Shown here piece after piece: positions 56,271 through 64,000 of a DNA stretch of 64,000 bases. The position numbers and the translations under genes are program-made. This DNA comes from Halomonas sp. KG2 (GTDB lineage Bacteria > Pseudomonadota > Gammaproteobacteria > Pseudomonadales > Halomonadaceae): the NCBI GenBank assembly GCA_030440445.1, contig CP098528.1, positions 1,240,001 to 1,304,000 on the forward strand, given 5' to 3'. The notes beneath the pieces are model-generated. The model ran no database searches, was not told the DNA's origin, and saw only the letters and a program-made list of their open reading frames with translations. Positions within the stretch are counted from its first letter, which is position 1. Every line of letters starts with the position of its first letter.

Positions 56271-57655
56271 ATCAATTTATCTCCAATCAGCCAGTCGATA
56301 GCGGCATCCATGCGGATGTGTGAAAGCGCTTCGCTGTCAACGGACATGGGGCGAAAGCTGGGAAAGTCGAAGCCTTGCTGCTGCCAAAAGTCGGGTTTCG
56401 GAAGGCGGTTTGGCACGTCACCTGGGTAGACCAGTACGTCTTCACCCTCCAGGGTAGTGCCTTTTAGCGCGGGGGTGCGTTTGCCTTCGTGGAGCACTTC
56501 ACGGGCTTCAGTGGCGCGTATGGCTGCCAGTGACAATGCCTTCACCGGAATGTCGGCAAAACGCAGGTCTTTAAGTGGCTCAGCAAGTAACGCTTCCAGC
56601 AGTTGCACAACATTGCCGTGCTGGTCGGGCGTTACGTGGTCAGCTTTGGTAGCAGCAATGGCCAGACGGTCTATTTTCGGCGCAAATAGACGCGTCAACA
56701 GACTGCGCTTGCCGTAATCGAAGCTTTGCATCAGTTGGCGCAGTGCATGGGAAAGGTCTTCAAAGCGTTCCGGCCCGGCATTAAGCGCACCAAGTACATC
56801 GACCAGCACAATCTGACGGTCGAAACGGCGAAAATGGTCACGATAAAAGGGCCGTACCACCTGCTGCTGGTAGTAGCGAAAGCGCGCGGCCAAGGTGGCG
56901 TAAATACTAGTATCGGGTAGTGCTTCCAGGGTTTCTTTTGGTGCATTTAATTCAGGCAGCGGAAAAAATTGCAGTACTGGCGCGCCATCTAGCTCGCCAG
57001 GGAGCAGAAAACGTCCTGGCTGAAGATCGGAAAATCCTGCTTGTTTGGCCCGGCGAAGACCTTGGGCATAGGCATCTGCGAGTGCTGCCAGTTTAGCTTC
57101 ATCAGCCTCGGCGGCAGGGTCTAGTTGTTCAGCCTCCGTTAACCATTCGCTGAATAACACCTTCCGGTGTGGTCCTTCATGCAGTGATTGCGCCTGGCAC
57201 CAGCTGTAAAAATCGTGCTGTAGCAGGGGTAAATCCAGCAGCCACTCGCCTGGGTAGTCGAACAAGTCGAGGGTTAAGTGGGCAATGTCTGGAGTAAACC
57301 AGCCTTGTTGGGCAGGGCGGTAGCGCAGCTGTAAACGCAGTTCACTGATGCCACGGGTGGGCTCAGGCCAGCGCGGCGGCGTATCACGAAGCGCCGCCAT
57401 GCCAGGATCATAAGGGAAACGTGGCACGCCAAGGTCCGGTTGGTTCAACCGCTGCGCACCCAGCAAACGCCCTTCACGGGCGGCGGGTAGCAAGTCTAGC
57501 TGAGCTTCCACCCCAGCGTGGCGCAGTTGGTTAACCAGTGACGTTAGAAACGCGGTTTTCCCTGCCTGAGACAGCCCCGTTACCGCCAGCCTTAATTGCC
57601 GGTCACGGCCTCGCTCTAATAAATTGCTCAGTTCGCGACTTAACGGCTGGCGCAT
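56267..57655 (-). CDS. ycjX: YcjX-family GTP-binding protein (DUF463)
   Basis: 462 residues. Near the start the P-loop GLSQAGKTAFLTSL is visible, followed by FDYPGEWLLDLPLLQ (DxxG-like), YCQAQS-type region and the G4-like TKADHVTPDQ. The DUF463 pattern matches YcjX. It forms an operon with ycjF and possibly with the small membrane protein just upstream. Its cellular role is not established. Confidence 0.9.
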   Translation of the reverse strand: MRQPLSRELSNLLERGRDRQLRLAVTGLSQAGKTAFLTSLVNQLRHAGVEAQLDLLPAAREGRLLGAQRLNQPDLGVPRFPYDPGMAALRDTPPRWPEPTRGISELRLQLRYRPAQQGWFTPDIAHLTLDLFDYPGEWLLDLPLLQHDFYSWCQAQSLHEGPHRKVLFSEWLTEAEQLDPAAEADEAKLAALADAYAQGLRRAKQAGFSDLQPGRFLLPGELDGAPVLQFFPLPELNAPKETLEALPDTSIYATLAARFRYYQQQVVRPFYRDHFRRFDRQIVLVDVLGALNAGPERFEDLSHALRQLMQSFDYGKRSLLTRLFAPKIDRLAIAATKADHVTPDQHGNVVQLLEALLAEPLKDLRFADIPVKALSLAAIRATEAREVLHEGKRTPALKGTTLEGEDVLVYPGDVPNRLPKPDFWQQQGFDFPSFRPMSVDSEALSHIRMDAAIDWLIGDKLI

Positions 57656-57659
57656 CCTA

Positions 57660-57848
57660 TCAATTCCTTATTAGTACAATCTGGGAAAGCATGGGCAGGG
57701 TGGCGATGATAAACCCAACCACAGCGACGCTATACCCTGGCCAGCGGCGCTGCATTTTTTGCGCAAGTGTCAAGCCAACTAAGCACACCACCATGCCGAT
57801 CAGATTAAAGGCAAAGGTGGCAGCCTCCAGCCATTGCTGTGGATCCAT
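57660..57848 (-). CDS. Small two-helix membrane protein
   Basis: 62 residues, MDPQQWLEAATFAFNLIGMV then two hydrophobic helices joined by a basic loop (QKMQRRWPGY). It is not recognised. It ends four bases before ycjX, so it is likely co-transcribed. Its ATG is preceded by TTTTTAAGGGAGCC (AAGGGAG ribosome-binding site), which supports a real gene. Confidence 0.6.
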   Translation of the reverse strand: MDPQQWLEAATFAFNLIGMVVCLVGLTLAQKMQRRWPGYSVAVVGFIIATLPMLSQIVLIRN

Positions 57849-57908
57849 TATGGCTCCCTTAAAAACATTAATTGCTTTGATGATAACAAAGCCTTGATGA
57901 ACCGAGGA

Positions 57909-58778
57909 TTAACCGCGGCTTAATGTCGTACCTAATAGGTGTTGTGCGCCGGGGACTAGCCATACTGGATCTAGGCGGGTGTTAGCAGCTTCAACGCAAA
58001 AAAAGTGACGTGCCGCATCGGCAGGCGTATCGCTGGGCAAATCGCTGTCTGGGTGCCACACCACGGTGGAGTCGCTGGATTGTTTGGCAATACGCAGCGT
58101 GCGCTGCCCATCGTTCAATAATACGGCTTCATTGGTGTGATAAATACGGTCGACGGCTCCGCGAATAGCCAGCGTACCCTGTTGTTGGTCTTCGCCAAAA
58201 CCGCGCAGTTTGTCTAAATAACGTGCGCCAGCCAACCCTTCCAGGCGGCACTGGTGTACATCACTAACAGCCAAGTAAGTATGCAGCGCACCGCTGATCT
58301 TGACCGGTACTTCGCCAATATTTTCGCTAATTAATTCAACGTTCAAGCGCTGGGCATTCGCTTGAATGACGACGCGAGCGGTTAGCTGACTATGTAGGCG
58401 CTCGATAGGAGAGAGATGCACTTCAATACCTTCAGCATGGTCATCAATCGCGTCTAAACGCCACTGAGCGTGACGAGCAAGCCCGTGAAAAGGGCCGTTA
58501 CGGTCAGGGCTTTCATCAGCATAGCGTTCGTCGCCAAACCAGGGCCAGCATAGAGGGATGCCACCACGGATTGCACCTGGAAGCGCCTGCGGTGTGGGGG
58601 TAACCCAAAGCCAGCCGGTGTCGTCAGTGGGTTCAAAATGCAGCACTTGTGCGCCCTGTAGGCTAACTGCCATTTCTCCCCAAGCCATCTTGAACAGCGC
58701 TATGTCGCGCCCTTGCCAGGTTACCTGCTGGTGGCCGTCTACATCGGACAGTAATTGCTTGAGAGAATCGGGAATCAT
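57909..58778 (-). CDS. D-hexose-6-phosphate mutarotase (YeaD type)
   Basis: 289-residue aldose-1-epimerase-fold protein that interconverts anomers of glucose-6-phosphate-type sugars. YeaD-type motifs are visible: GAIRGGIPLCWPWFGD, NGPFHGLARHAQWRLD, SGALHTYLAVSDVHQCRLEG and TVVWHPDSDLPSDTPADAARHFFCVEAA. It is separated from the 57.8-kb gene by about 60 bp. It is a metabolic housekeeping gene and fits the sugar-uptake theme upstream. Confidence 0.88.
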   Translation of the reverse strand: MIPDSLKQLLSDVDGHQQVTWQGRDIALFKMAWGEMAVSLQGAQVLHFEPTDDTGWLWVTPTPQALPGAIRGGIPLCWPWFGDERYADESPDRNGPFHGLARHAQWRLDAIDDHAEGIEVHLSPIERLHSQLTARVVIQANAQRLNVELISENIGEVPVKISGALHTYLAVSDVHQCRLEGLAGARYLDKLRGFGEDQQQGTLAIRGAVDRIYHTNEAVLLNDGQRTLRIAKQSSDSTVVWHPDSDLPSDTPADAARHFFCVEAANTRLDPVWLVPGAQHLLGTTLSRG

Positions 58779-58937
58779 AGGGTTTCCTTGTAAGGAAGGG
58801 GATCAAATGGGCAGGACCGTAGCGCCGTGTGCTATGGTAGGGCAAGCAACAGTTATACGTAAAACACTGCGGATAAAACGTTGCAGTTAAGATGTTATAG
58901 GTAAAACCCTGACGAAAGTGAACATCAAGGAGGCACT

Positions 58938-59180
58938 ATGGGCTTTATTGCGTGGTTGATTATTGGTGGTTTGGCTGGCTGGATCGCTGGCAACATCATG
59001 CGTGGCGGTGGTTTTGGTATTTTGGGCAATATTGGTGTCGGTGTTGTTGGCGCAGTGCTTGGTGGGTTTTTATTTAGCCTGTTAGGTCTGCAAGCGGGCG
59101 GTTTTATCGGTTCGTTGGTGACCGCAATCGTCGGTGCAGTCGTGTTGTTATGGATAATCAGTAAAGTTAAAAGCGCTTAG
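58938..59180 (+). CDS. GlsB/YeaQ/YmgE-family membrane protein
   Basis: 80-residue hydrophobic Gly-rich protein: GFIAWLIIGGLAGWIAGNIM, then GNIGVGVVGAVLGGFLFSLLG. This is the transglycosylase-associated family, common in stress-response membranes. AAGGAGG is the ribosome-binding site. It is a single gene with its own terminator. Confidence 0.9.
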   Translation: MGFIAWLIIGGLAGWIAGNIMRGGGFGILGNIGVGVVGAVLGGFLFSLLGLQAGGFIGSLVTAIVGAVVLLWIISKVKSA

Positions 59181-59205
59181 CATAGCCAACCTAGTGCATT
59201 ATTTG

Positions 59206-59228
59206 CTGCCCGGCCCTGCGCCGGGCAG
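59206..59228 (+). terminator. Terminator after the YeaQ-type gene
   Basis: CTGCCCGGC-CCTGC-GCCGGGCAG, a perfect 9-bp stem, followed at a short distance by GTTTT. Confidence 0.65.
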
Positions 59229-59439
59229 TGCTGTTTTAGGCGTTCGTTTTTTGCCTCGTTTTAACGTTTCATCGCTATCGGCCTTCGCGCCACTTTCCGT
59301 TACACTATGCCCTCTTAGCAATGCCATTTTGACGATGTCGTTATAACGACGTCTCTTTTTATTTTAAGCGGCCTTATTGTGTAGGCTGCTCACTCTTTTT
59401 TATTTTCATTAATAGCTTCCTGTTTCTTAGAGGTGTCTT

Positions 59440-61905
59440 TTGGCCGATGCACTGAATGCCTGGTGGGCTCAACAGCTCGTGCTGTGTGATTGGGCCTTTA
59501 CGCCGCATCCGCTGACGGTGGATGCGGGAGCGGCCGAACAACGTCTGCTACAGCTGGGTATTGCACACCGTGGCGAGTTGGCTGATCAGCTCTTTTTTGC
59601 GCTGGATGCTCCAGTCGGTGAAGCTGATCGACTATTGGGGGCGCTAGAGTGGGCAGCGCTAGCAGGCGCGGCAGGCTGGCTGACACAATCTCAGGCACAA
59701 ACCTGGGCGCACCACATTACCCGTCGTATTACGTCTGATTACAGCGATCTGCGCGCTTGGCTTTCCGACCTGCGCCGAGCGCTTGGCGTGAAAGGGTGGG
59801 AAACCGGCGCGGATGATCGCTTTATTGACGCTTGTCAGGCGCTAGCGGATTTAGAAAGTGAAGGCGAAGGCATCACTTGGCAAGTTCTTGACGCCGCACT
59901 GGCACGATTGCCTGAACCCCAGACGCTATGGCCAGAAAACCCATCAGCACAGCCGTGGCGTCTATGTGCGCTGTTTCGCTCTGTGCTCAGTTACCCGGCA
60001 AGTGCTGCTGACTGGCCAGACGCCCCCGAATGGCTAGCACGTATCTGGCAGGTTCATGATCGTGATCAGTTGCTTGAAGTGATGCTGTGGTTAAGCGCCC
60101 AGGGGGAGCGGCAGAGCTGGGATATCGAAGCCCGTGAACTGCTCACTATGGACCATGCTCAGCGCCAAGAGTGGCAGCGGGGTGCTGTTGCGGACGCCCC
60201 TTATGCACCGGTGTTGACTACATTCGTCAGCCAAGGTGAGCCACTGGAGTGGGCCGCTTGGGACTGGCTACGACTGGTTGAATTGGCGTGGGCGGGCGCT
60301 TGCTGTGGTTGGTTAAGCCAAGCGGAGGCTGATGATCTCGCAGCGCATGCGGCTGACTTAATAAGCCGTCGTTACCATGACTGGTACGCAGTGCTGAAAG
60401 CCTATATGCGAGGCCAAAGCTTGTTTGAAGGTATCGATCGGCGTGGTATGACGCCGAGTACACGCCATAAGCTACTGACGCAGGCGCCTCATAGTCCGTG
60501 GAAATGTCCACTAAGCTCGCTGCTGGATGAGCTAACGCTGAGCGCGTCTCGTGAACGCATTACACAGTGGAGAAATACTTCCCATCATTGGTTACTGGCC
60601 CTGGCCAGCGTGCGAGAACCTGATGTAATGCTGCGTCAGTTGAATCCATCCGCGCCTATTTCAGAGCAGCGCCGTGCCGAGGCGGCGGCCTATCTTCAGG
60701 ATTCGTTAGACCTGCATGCTGATGAGGGACACCAAGCGTTAGCGCGCTATTGGTTACCGGCCCAGGCGCACCACCTTAATCAGCTTGCCGCAGACGCCGT
60801 TCATGGCGTAATGCCGCCATCGCAGACGCCGTTTGGTCAGCCTACGCCTGACGAGCTAAAGCAACGTAATGCAGTAAAAGGGGTTAGCCGTCATGCTGCC
60901 ACTATTCATATGGCAGAAAAGTTCGCGTTCTACTTACATATGGCGCTGGATAGCAGCCTATATGAGCGTGAACCACTAATGACGCATGCCAGCGCTTTGC
61001 GTAGTTGCCTGTGTCGCTTTTACGCCACGCCAAAGCGTTTGCTTGAAGCATGGTTTGCCTGGGAAAGCTGCTTACCAGAGCCGGAGCACGACTCACTGAT
61101 TAATGAAATTGCCTGGCATTTAGAGGACCCCGGTAGTCTTTTCCATTGGTTGAATTGGCATCCTGATGCCTGGTGTGAACCTGGCGAGCGGCCAACGCTC
61201 AGCCATTTTACTGCTATGTCGCTGGTTGGGCCGCTTAATAGCGCTGTGTGGAGTGAGCCTCAAGTGGAAAGCCTCAGAGAGTGCGCTGATATCCGTGAAT
61301 GGGTGGAAAGCCATTATCATCTGACCAGTGCTGATGACATGCAGGAGTTTTTGACCTTCATGCTCGAGTCTGGGGATCGTCAGGAGTACCAGATTAACTA
61401 TGCGCCCTACACACTTAATCCTGATCGCTTAGATGCCGAAATCGCTATTCTAGAATCGGGTGATTGTGCCGAGGAGGAGCGTCATCATCTGCTTCGCTTG
61501 CGTCGGGTGCAAAGTAATGAAGATGGTTGTAACGATGTAGATATGGCTGCCTGGGACATTGCTCAATTAGTCGATCTCGCCATTGCGGCGCGCCAGCTTG
61601 GCTGGTTAGACCGGCAAGCGTTTGCCGACGTGTTGGATCGTGCTTATAAGCTGGCGGCTAATCACTATTCTGGCTGGCAAGAGTACTCCGCGGGAATGTA
61701 TGCCGGTTTTTCGTTTTTTATGGGCGAAACACCAGAGCGAGAAAGCTTTCTGGCTGGGTTTCGGCAGGCGTTAGTCGCATGGCTGTGTGGCGCCCCTATA
61801 CTGGCTGGTCCCTGGGCGAGCCTTGATTTTCCTGGTAATAAACCGCGCCACTTTGCGCCGCTACATATCGATACGTTACCGGGCGATCAGCGAATATTGC
61901 ATTGA
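59440..61905 (+). CDS. Large DUF1266-type protein with three internal repeats
   Basis: 821 residues, no signal peptide or membrane segment. Three copies of a helical unit are visible by eye. Unit 1 (about 66-118) contains LEWAALAGAAGWLTQSQAQ; unit 2 (about 205-330) contains WDWLRLVELAWAGACCGWLS and YHDWYAVLKAYMRGQSLFEG; unit 3 (about 640-765) contains WDIAQLVDLAIAARQLGWLD and YSGWQEYSAGMYAGFSFFMG. The last two match the DUF1266 pattern (YbeU/YbeR relatives). Start is TTG 59440 with AGAGGTG upstream; no ATG serves better. It stands alone. Function unknown; DUF1266 proteins are uncharacterised. Confidence 0.8.
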   Translation: MADALNAWWAQQLVLCDWAFTPHPLTVDAGAAEQRLLQLGIAHRGELADQLFFALDAPVGEADRLLGALEWAALAGAAGWLTQSQAQTWAHHITRRITSDYSDLRAWLSDLRRALGVKGWETGADDRFIDACQALADLESEGEGITWQVLDAALARLPEPQTLWPENPSAQPWRLCALFRSVLSYPASAADWPDAPEWLARIWQVHDRDQLLEVMLWLSAQGERQSWDIEARELLTMDHAQRQEWQRGAVADAPYAPVLTTFVSQGEPLEWAAWDWLRLVELAWAGACCGWLSQAEADDLAAHAADLISRRYHDWYAVLKAYMRGQSLFEGIDRRGMTPSTRHKLLTQAPHSPWKCPLSSLLDELTLSASRERITQWRNTSHHWLLALASVREPDVMLRQLNPSAPISEQRRAEAAAYLQDSLDLHADEGHQALARYWLPAQAHHLNQLAADAVHGVMPPSQTPFGQPTPDELKQRNAVKGVSRHAATIHMAEKFAFYLHMALDSSLYEREPLMTHASALRSCLCRFYATPKRLLEAWFAWESCLPEPEHDSLINEIAWHLEDPGSLFHWLNWHPDAWCEPGERPTLSHFTAMSLVGPLNSAVWSEPQVESLRECADIREWVESHYHLTSADDMQEFLTFMLESGDRQEYQINYAPYTLNPDRLDAEIAILESGDCAEEERHHLLRLRRVQSNEDGCNDVDMAAWDIAQLVDLAIAARQLGWLDRQAFADVLDRAYKLAANHYSGWQEYSAGMYAGFSFFMGETPERESFLAGFRQALVAWLCGAPILAGPWASLDFPGNKPRHFAPLHIDTLPGDQRILH

Positions 61906-62012
61906 AGCTCGCCAAGCACAGGGTAATTAGCTTATAGTCCAGGGTTTGAAAAAAATGAGTTTTTTCATACTTCATTCCCATTAAATATTTTTATTGTTAC
62001 GAGGTTAAGCGC

Positions 62013-62651
62013 ATGGTTGCGTCACCACCCCCCGCTGTGACCGCTGTCCGTGTTGTAAGTGTTTGTGCTGTTGTCGCTGTTTTAACTGGTTGTGCGGGCT
62101 CTGCCTCACGCCAGGGCATGGAGCCACCCGAGAATTATTTCTCAATGGCGCTGCCGGGATTGGCAGAAGGTGAAAACCTCGCAATGTCCCCGGTCAGTAA
62201 CGCCACTGGCCAACTGCGTAGCCTTCAGACGCCGCCACCTACGATCATTCGTCAGGCACTGTTAGAGCAACATCAGCGATGGGCTGGGACGCCGTACCGC
62301 ATAGGCGGTACCTCGAAACAAGGCATTGATTGCTCTGCTCTGGTAAGGAATGTGTTTCGTGACACATTTAATTTAGAGCTGCCACGCTCTACCTATGACC
62401 AAGTACATGAGGGACGCCCGATCGACCGCCAAGAGCTGCAGGCGGGCGATCTGGTCTTCTTCCGCCCTCCAGGTCGATACAACCATGTGGGCATTTATGT
62501 AGGGGATGGCCGTTTTTTACACGCGTCCTCTTCCAAAGGCGTCATGATCTCTCGTTTGGATAACAGCTACTGGCAGCGCTACTATTGGCAGTCTCGGCGC
62601 GCGCTAGAGCCGACCAATTTAGCCCAGCTTAGTAGCCGCTATATGCCGTAA
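62013..62651 (+). CDS. NlpC/P60-family lipoprotein (peptidoglycan endopeptidase)
   Basis: 212 residues. The signal peptide ends in lipobox LTGC, giving lipidated Cys27. The C-terminal NlpC/P60 domain (about 85-195) has catalytic Cys107 in GIDCSALVRNVF, His158 in YNHVGIYVGDG and the third polar site near His170 (RFLHASS). It is related to the MepS/Spr/NlpC cell-wall hydrolases that cut peptide cross-links during growth. An ACGAGG site lies upstream. It is an outer-membrane-anchored periplasmic enzyme by inference. Confidence 0.9.
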   Translation: MVASPPPAVTAVRVVSVCAVVAVLTGCAGSASRQGMEPPENYFSMALPGLAEGENLAMSPVSNATGQLRSLQTPPPTIIRQALLEQHQRWAGTPYRIGGTSKQGIDCSALVRNVFRDTFNLELPRSTYDQVHEGRPIDRQELQAGDLVFFRPPGRYNHVGIYVGDGRFLHASSSKGVMISRLDNSYWQRYYWQSRRALEPTNLAQLSSRYMP

Positions 62652-62687
62652 ATGTCTGCGATCAGTTTTGCATAGTGTGGACATCAT

Positions 62688-63875
62688 ATGATCGAAGCTA
62701 GAACGCGCGCCTGGTGGCGCGCGACTGCGGCTCTTTGTCTAGGGTCGTTTCTTGTTTTTATCAACTTATATGTCCCGCAACCGCTGCTACCCGGGCTGAA
62801 GGACACCTATGGGGTATCTACCTTAGGTGTTAGTTTTTTGATGTCCGCCTCCACGCTTTCCCTTGCTTTCGCGCTACTTGTATTTGGCCCCCTGTCTGAT
62901 GCGATTGGCCGTGAGGCTATCATGCGCATCACGTTGCTCTTAGCCGGCGGCCTCTCTCTCGCATTGGCGTTTGCACCTACGTTCGAAAGCTTATTATTGC
63001 TGCGTTTACTGCAGGGTTTCGTGCTGGGCGGGTTGCCAGCCGTTGCGATTGCATGGATGGGGGATGAGTTTGAAAAGCCCGCTTTGCTCAGTGCGGTGGG
63101 TCTGTATATTGGCGCCAATTCGTTGGGTGGTATTAGCGGCCGAATTGTAGGCGGTGGGGCGGCGACCTTCGGTGGCCCCTCGGCGGCATTTTTAGCGGTA
63201 GGAATCATGACGGTAGTCGGGTGCGCAGTTTTTTGGCGACTGCTACCCAATAGCCGAGCCTTTACACCCAAGCGCTTTAAATTTCGCCAAGCGGCCGGTG
63301 ATCTGCTCGGGCATTTGCGCACGCCGGTGCTGTTGGCGGCTTATTGCCTGGGCGGAATTAACTTTCTTATTTTTATCAATCAGTACAGCTATATCACGTT
63401 CCGTTTGGCTGGTGAGCCTTATCAATTAGCGGCTAGCAGCTTGGGGCTGATTTTCCTGACGTATCTAGGGGGGACGCTTGGCTCTACGGTATCGGGCCGA
63501 TTAGCCGGACGTTTTTCACCCGCGCGCTGTATGAGCGTGGGTATCTTAATTTTGATGCTAGGCACGGCGGTAACGCTGGCCAATGCTCTGCCGCTGATTA
63601 TTGTTGGTCTCACCATTAACGCGTTTGGGTTTTTCTTAGCACACTCTCTGGCCTCTAGCTGGGTAGGTCGCTATGCACAAGGTGCTAGGGGCAGTGCCTC
63701 AGCGCTTTACTTGGTATTTTACTACCTCGGGGCAAGTATTGGTGGATTCTGGCTAGAGCCATTTTGGCGTTGGGCGCAGTGGCAGGGCGTAGCGGTGGGG
63801 TCTTGGCTACTGCTTTGCGTCACGCTAATCATTAGCATTGGTTTATGGCGTTTCGAGCGTCGTGAACTGCGCTAA
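62688..63875 (+). CDS. MFS transporter (YnfM-like)
   Basis: 395 residues, 12 predicted membrane helices, inner membrane. The A-like motif between helices 2 and 3 is FGPLSDAIGREAIMR, and LLRLLQGFVLGGLPAVAIAWMGDEF follows in helices 4-5. The sequence resembles the YnfM/arabinose-efflux-like drug exporters. The substrate is unknown. The stop lies inside the tail of the convergent ABC ATPase gene (overlap about 44 nt). Confidence 0.88.
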   Translation: MIEARTRAWWRATAALCLGSFLVFINLYVPQPLLPGLKDTYGVSTLGVSFLMSASTLSLAFALLVFGPLSDAIGREAIMRITLLLAGGLSLALAFAPTFESLLLLRLLQGFVLGGLPAVAIAWMGDEFEKPALLSAVGLYIGANSLGGISGRIVGGGAATFGGPSAAFLAVGIMTVVGCAVFWRLLPNSRAFTPKRFKFRQAAGDLLGHLRTPVLLAAYCLGGINFLIFINQYSYITFRLAGEPYQLAASSLGLIFLTYLGGTLGSTVSGRLAGRFSPARCMSVGILILMLGTAVTLANALPLIIVGLTINAFGFFLAHSLASSWVGRYAQGARGSASALYLVFYYLGASIGGFWLEPFWRWAQWQGVAVGSWLLLCVTLIISIGLWRFERRELR

Positions 63876-64000
63876 GCGTACCTCGAGCTAAATGGAGACG
63901 TCGAGTACACAATCGCGCTAGCAGTGCCGCGTCATGGCTGATCACTAACACGCCAAGTTGGTGGCGGCCGGCAACCTTTTTTATTGCCCGCCATAGCTCC
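63832..64000 (-). CDS. ABC transporter ATP-binding protein, C-terminal part (runs off the window)
   Basis: The last 55 or so codons of a minus-strand gene whose 5' part lies beyond the window. The visible end reads ELWRAIKKVAGRHQLGVLVI, then SHDAALLARLCTRRLHLARG; VISHD is the H-loop of ABC ATPases and ELWRAI-type helices precede it in the peptide/nickel family. The stop is TAA at 63834-63832, inside the end of the MFS gene. Only the family can be called. Confidence 0.7.
   Translation of the reverse strand, partial: ELWRAIKKVAGRHQLGVLVISHDAALLARLCTRRLHLARGTLSAVHDARNAINQC

Overview
The window looks like chromosomal DNA of a moderately halophilic gammaproteobacterium, most likely Halomonas or the related Vreelandella. 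This is an inference from protein flavour and from the mix of choline-sulfate/betaine uptake genes, a Pseudomonas-like glucose ABC system and a compact TCA cluster; no marker gene settles the species. Coding density is high. There is no prophage, integron, CRISPR array or insertion sequence. The only accessory-looking stretch is about 5.1-8.6 kb, with a small orphan membrane protein, a catalase remnant and a VapBC-type toxin-antitoxin pair.

Layout: (1) 0.08-5.1 kb, a PmrAB/QseBC-type two-component system on the minus strand, divergent from dgkA, a PAP2 phosphatase and eptA, i.e. an envelope lipid remodelling and polymyxin-resistance type module. (2) 5.2-9.7 kb, small or accessory genes, dusA, the toxin-antitoxin pair, a lipoprotein and an XRE regulator. 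(3) 10.0-11.9 kb, gltX followed by tRNA-Ala(GGC) and tRNA-Glu(TTC), then an AT-rich gap with DnaA-box-like 9-mers. (4) 12.3-26.9 kb, a 3-hydroxyisobutyrate-dehydrogenase-like gene, then gltA (minus) facing sdhCDAB-sucAB-lpd-sucCD (plus), together most of the oxidative TCA cycle, with long, potentially structured leaders before sdhC, sucA and sucC. (5) 27.0-31.2 kb, a membrane flippase-like protein, a GT4 glycosyltransferase and RNase II. (6) 31.4-43.9 kb, a chitin/GlcNAc island: GntR regulator with a striking 11-bp phased repeat at its promoter, nagA, a SIS-type deaminase, an EIIA-HPr-EI fusion, NagE with a duplicated IIB domain, an OprD-type porin, a GH20 hexosaminidase and a HAD protein. (7) 44.0-50.9 kb, a two-component system and a sugar ABC transporter resembling Pseudomonas GltR/GtrS plus GtsABCD. 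(8) 51.0-55.2 kb, BCCT transporter, choline-sulfatase and LysR regulator. (9) 55.2-64 kb, YcjF/YcjX, mutarotase, a YeaQ-type protein, a large three-repeat DUF1266 protein, an NlpC/P60 lipoprotein, an MFS carrier and the end of an ABC ATPase.

The regions share a theme of carbon uptake feeding central metabolism. Seven leaders in regions 6-8 (EIIA-HPr-EI fusion, nagE, porin, response regulator, sugar-binding protein, ABC ATPase, BCCT) carry an AAnAAnAA motif close to the start codon. This matches the Hfq/Crc catabolite-repression motif known from Pseudomonas. The motif was not seen just upstream of the TCA genes or of the other starts I checked. With the 11-bp phased array in front of the GlcNAc regulator, this is the most interesting regulatory signal in the window.
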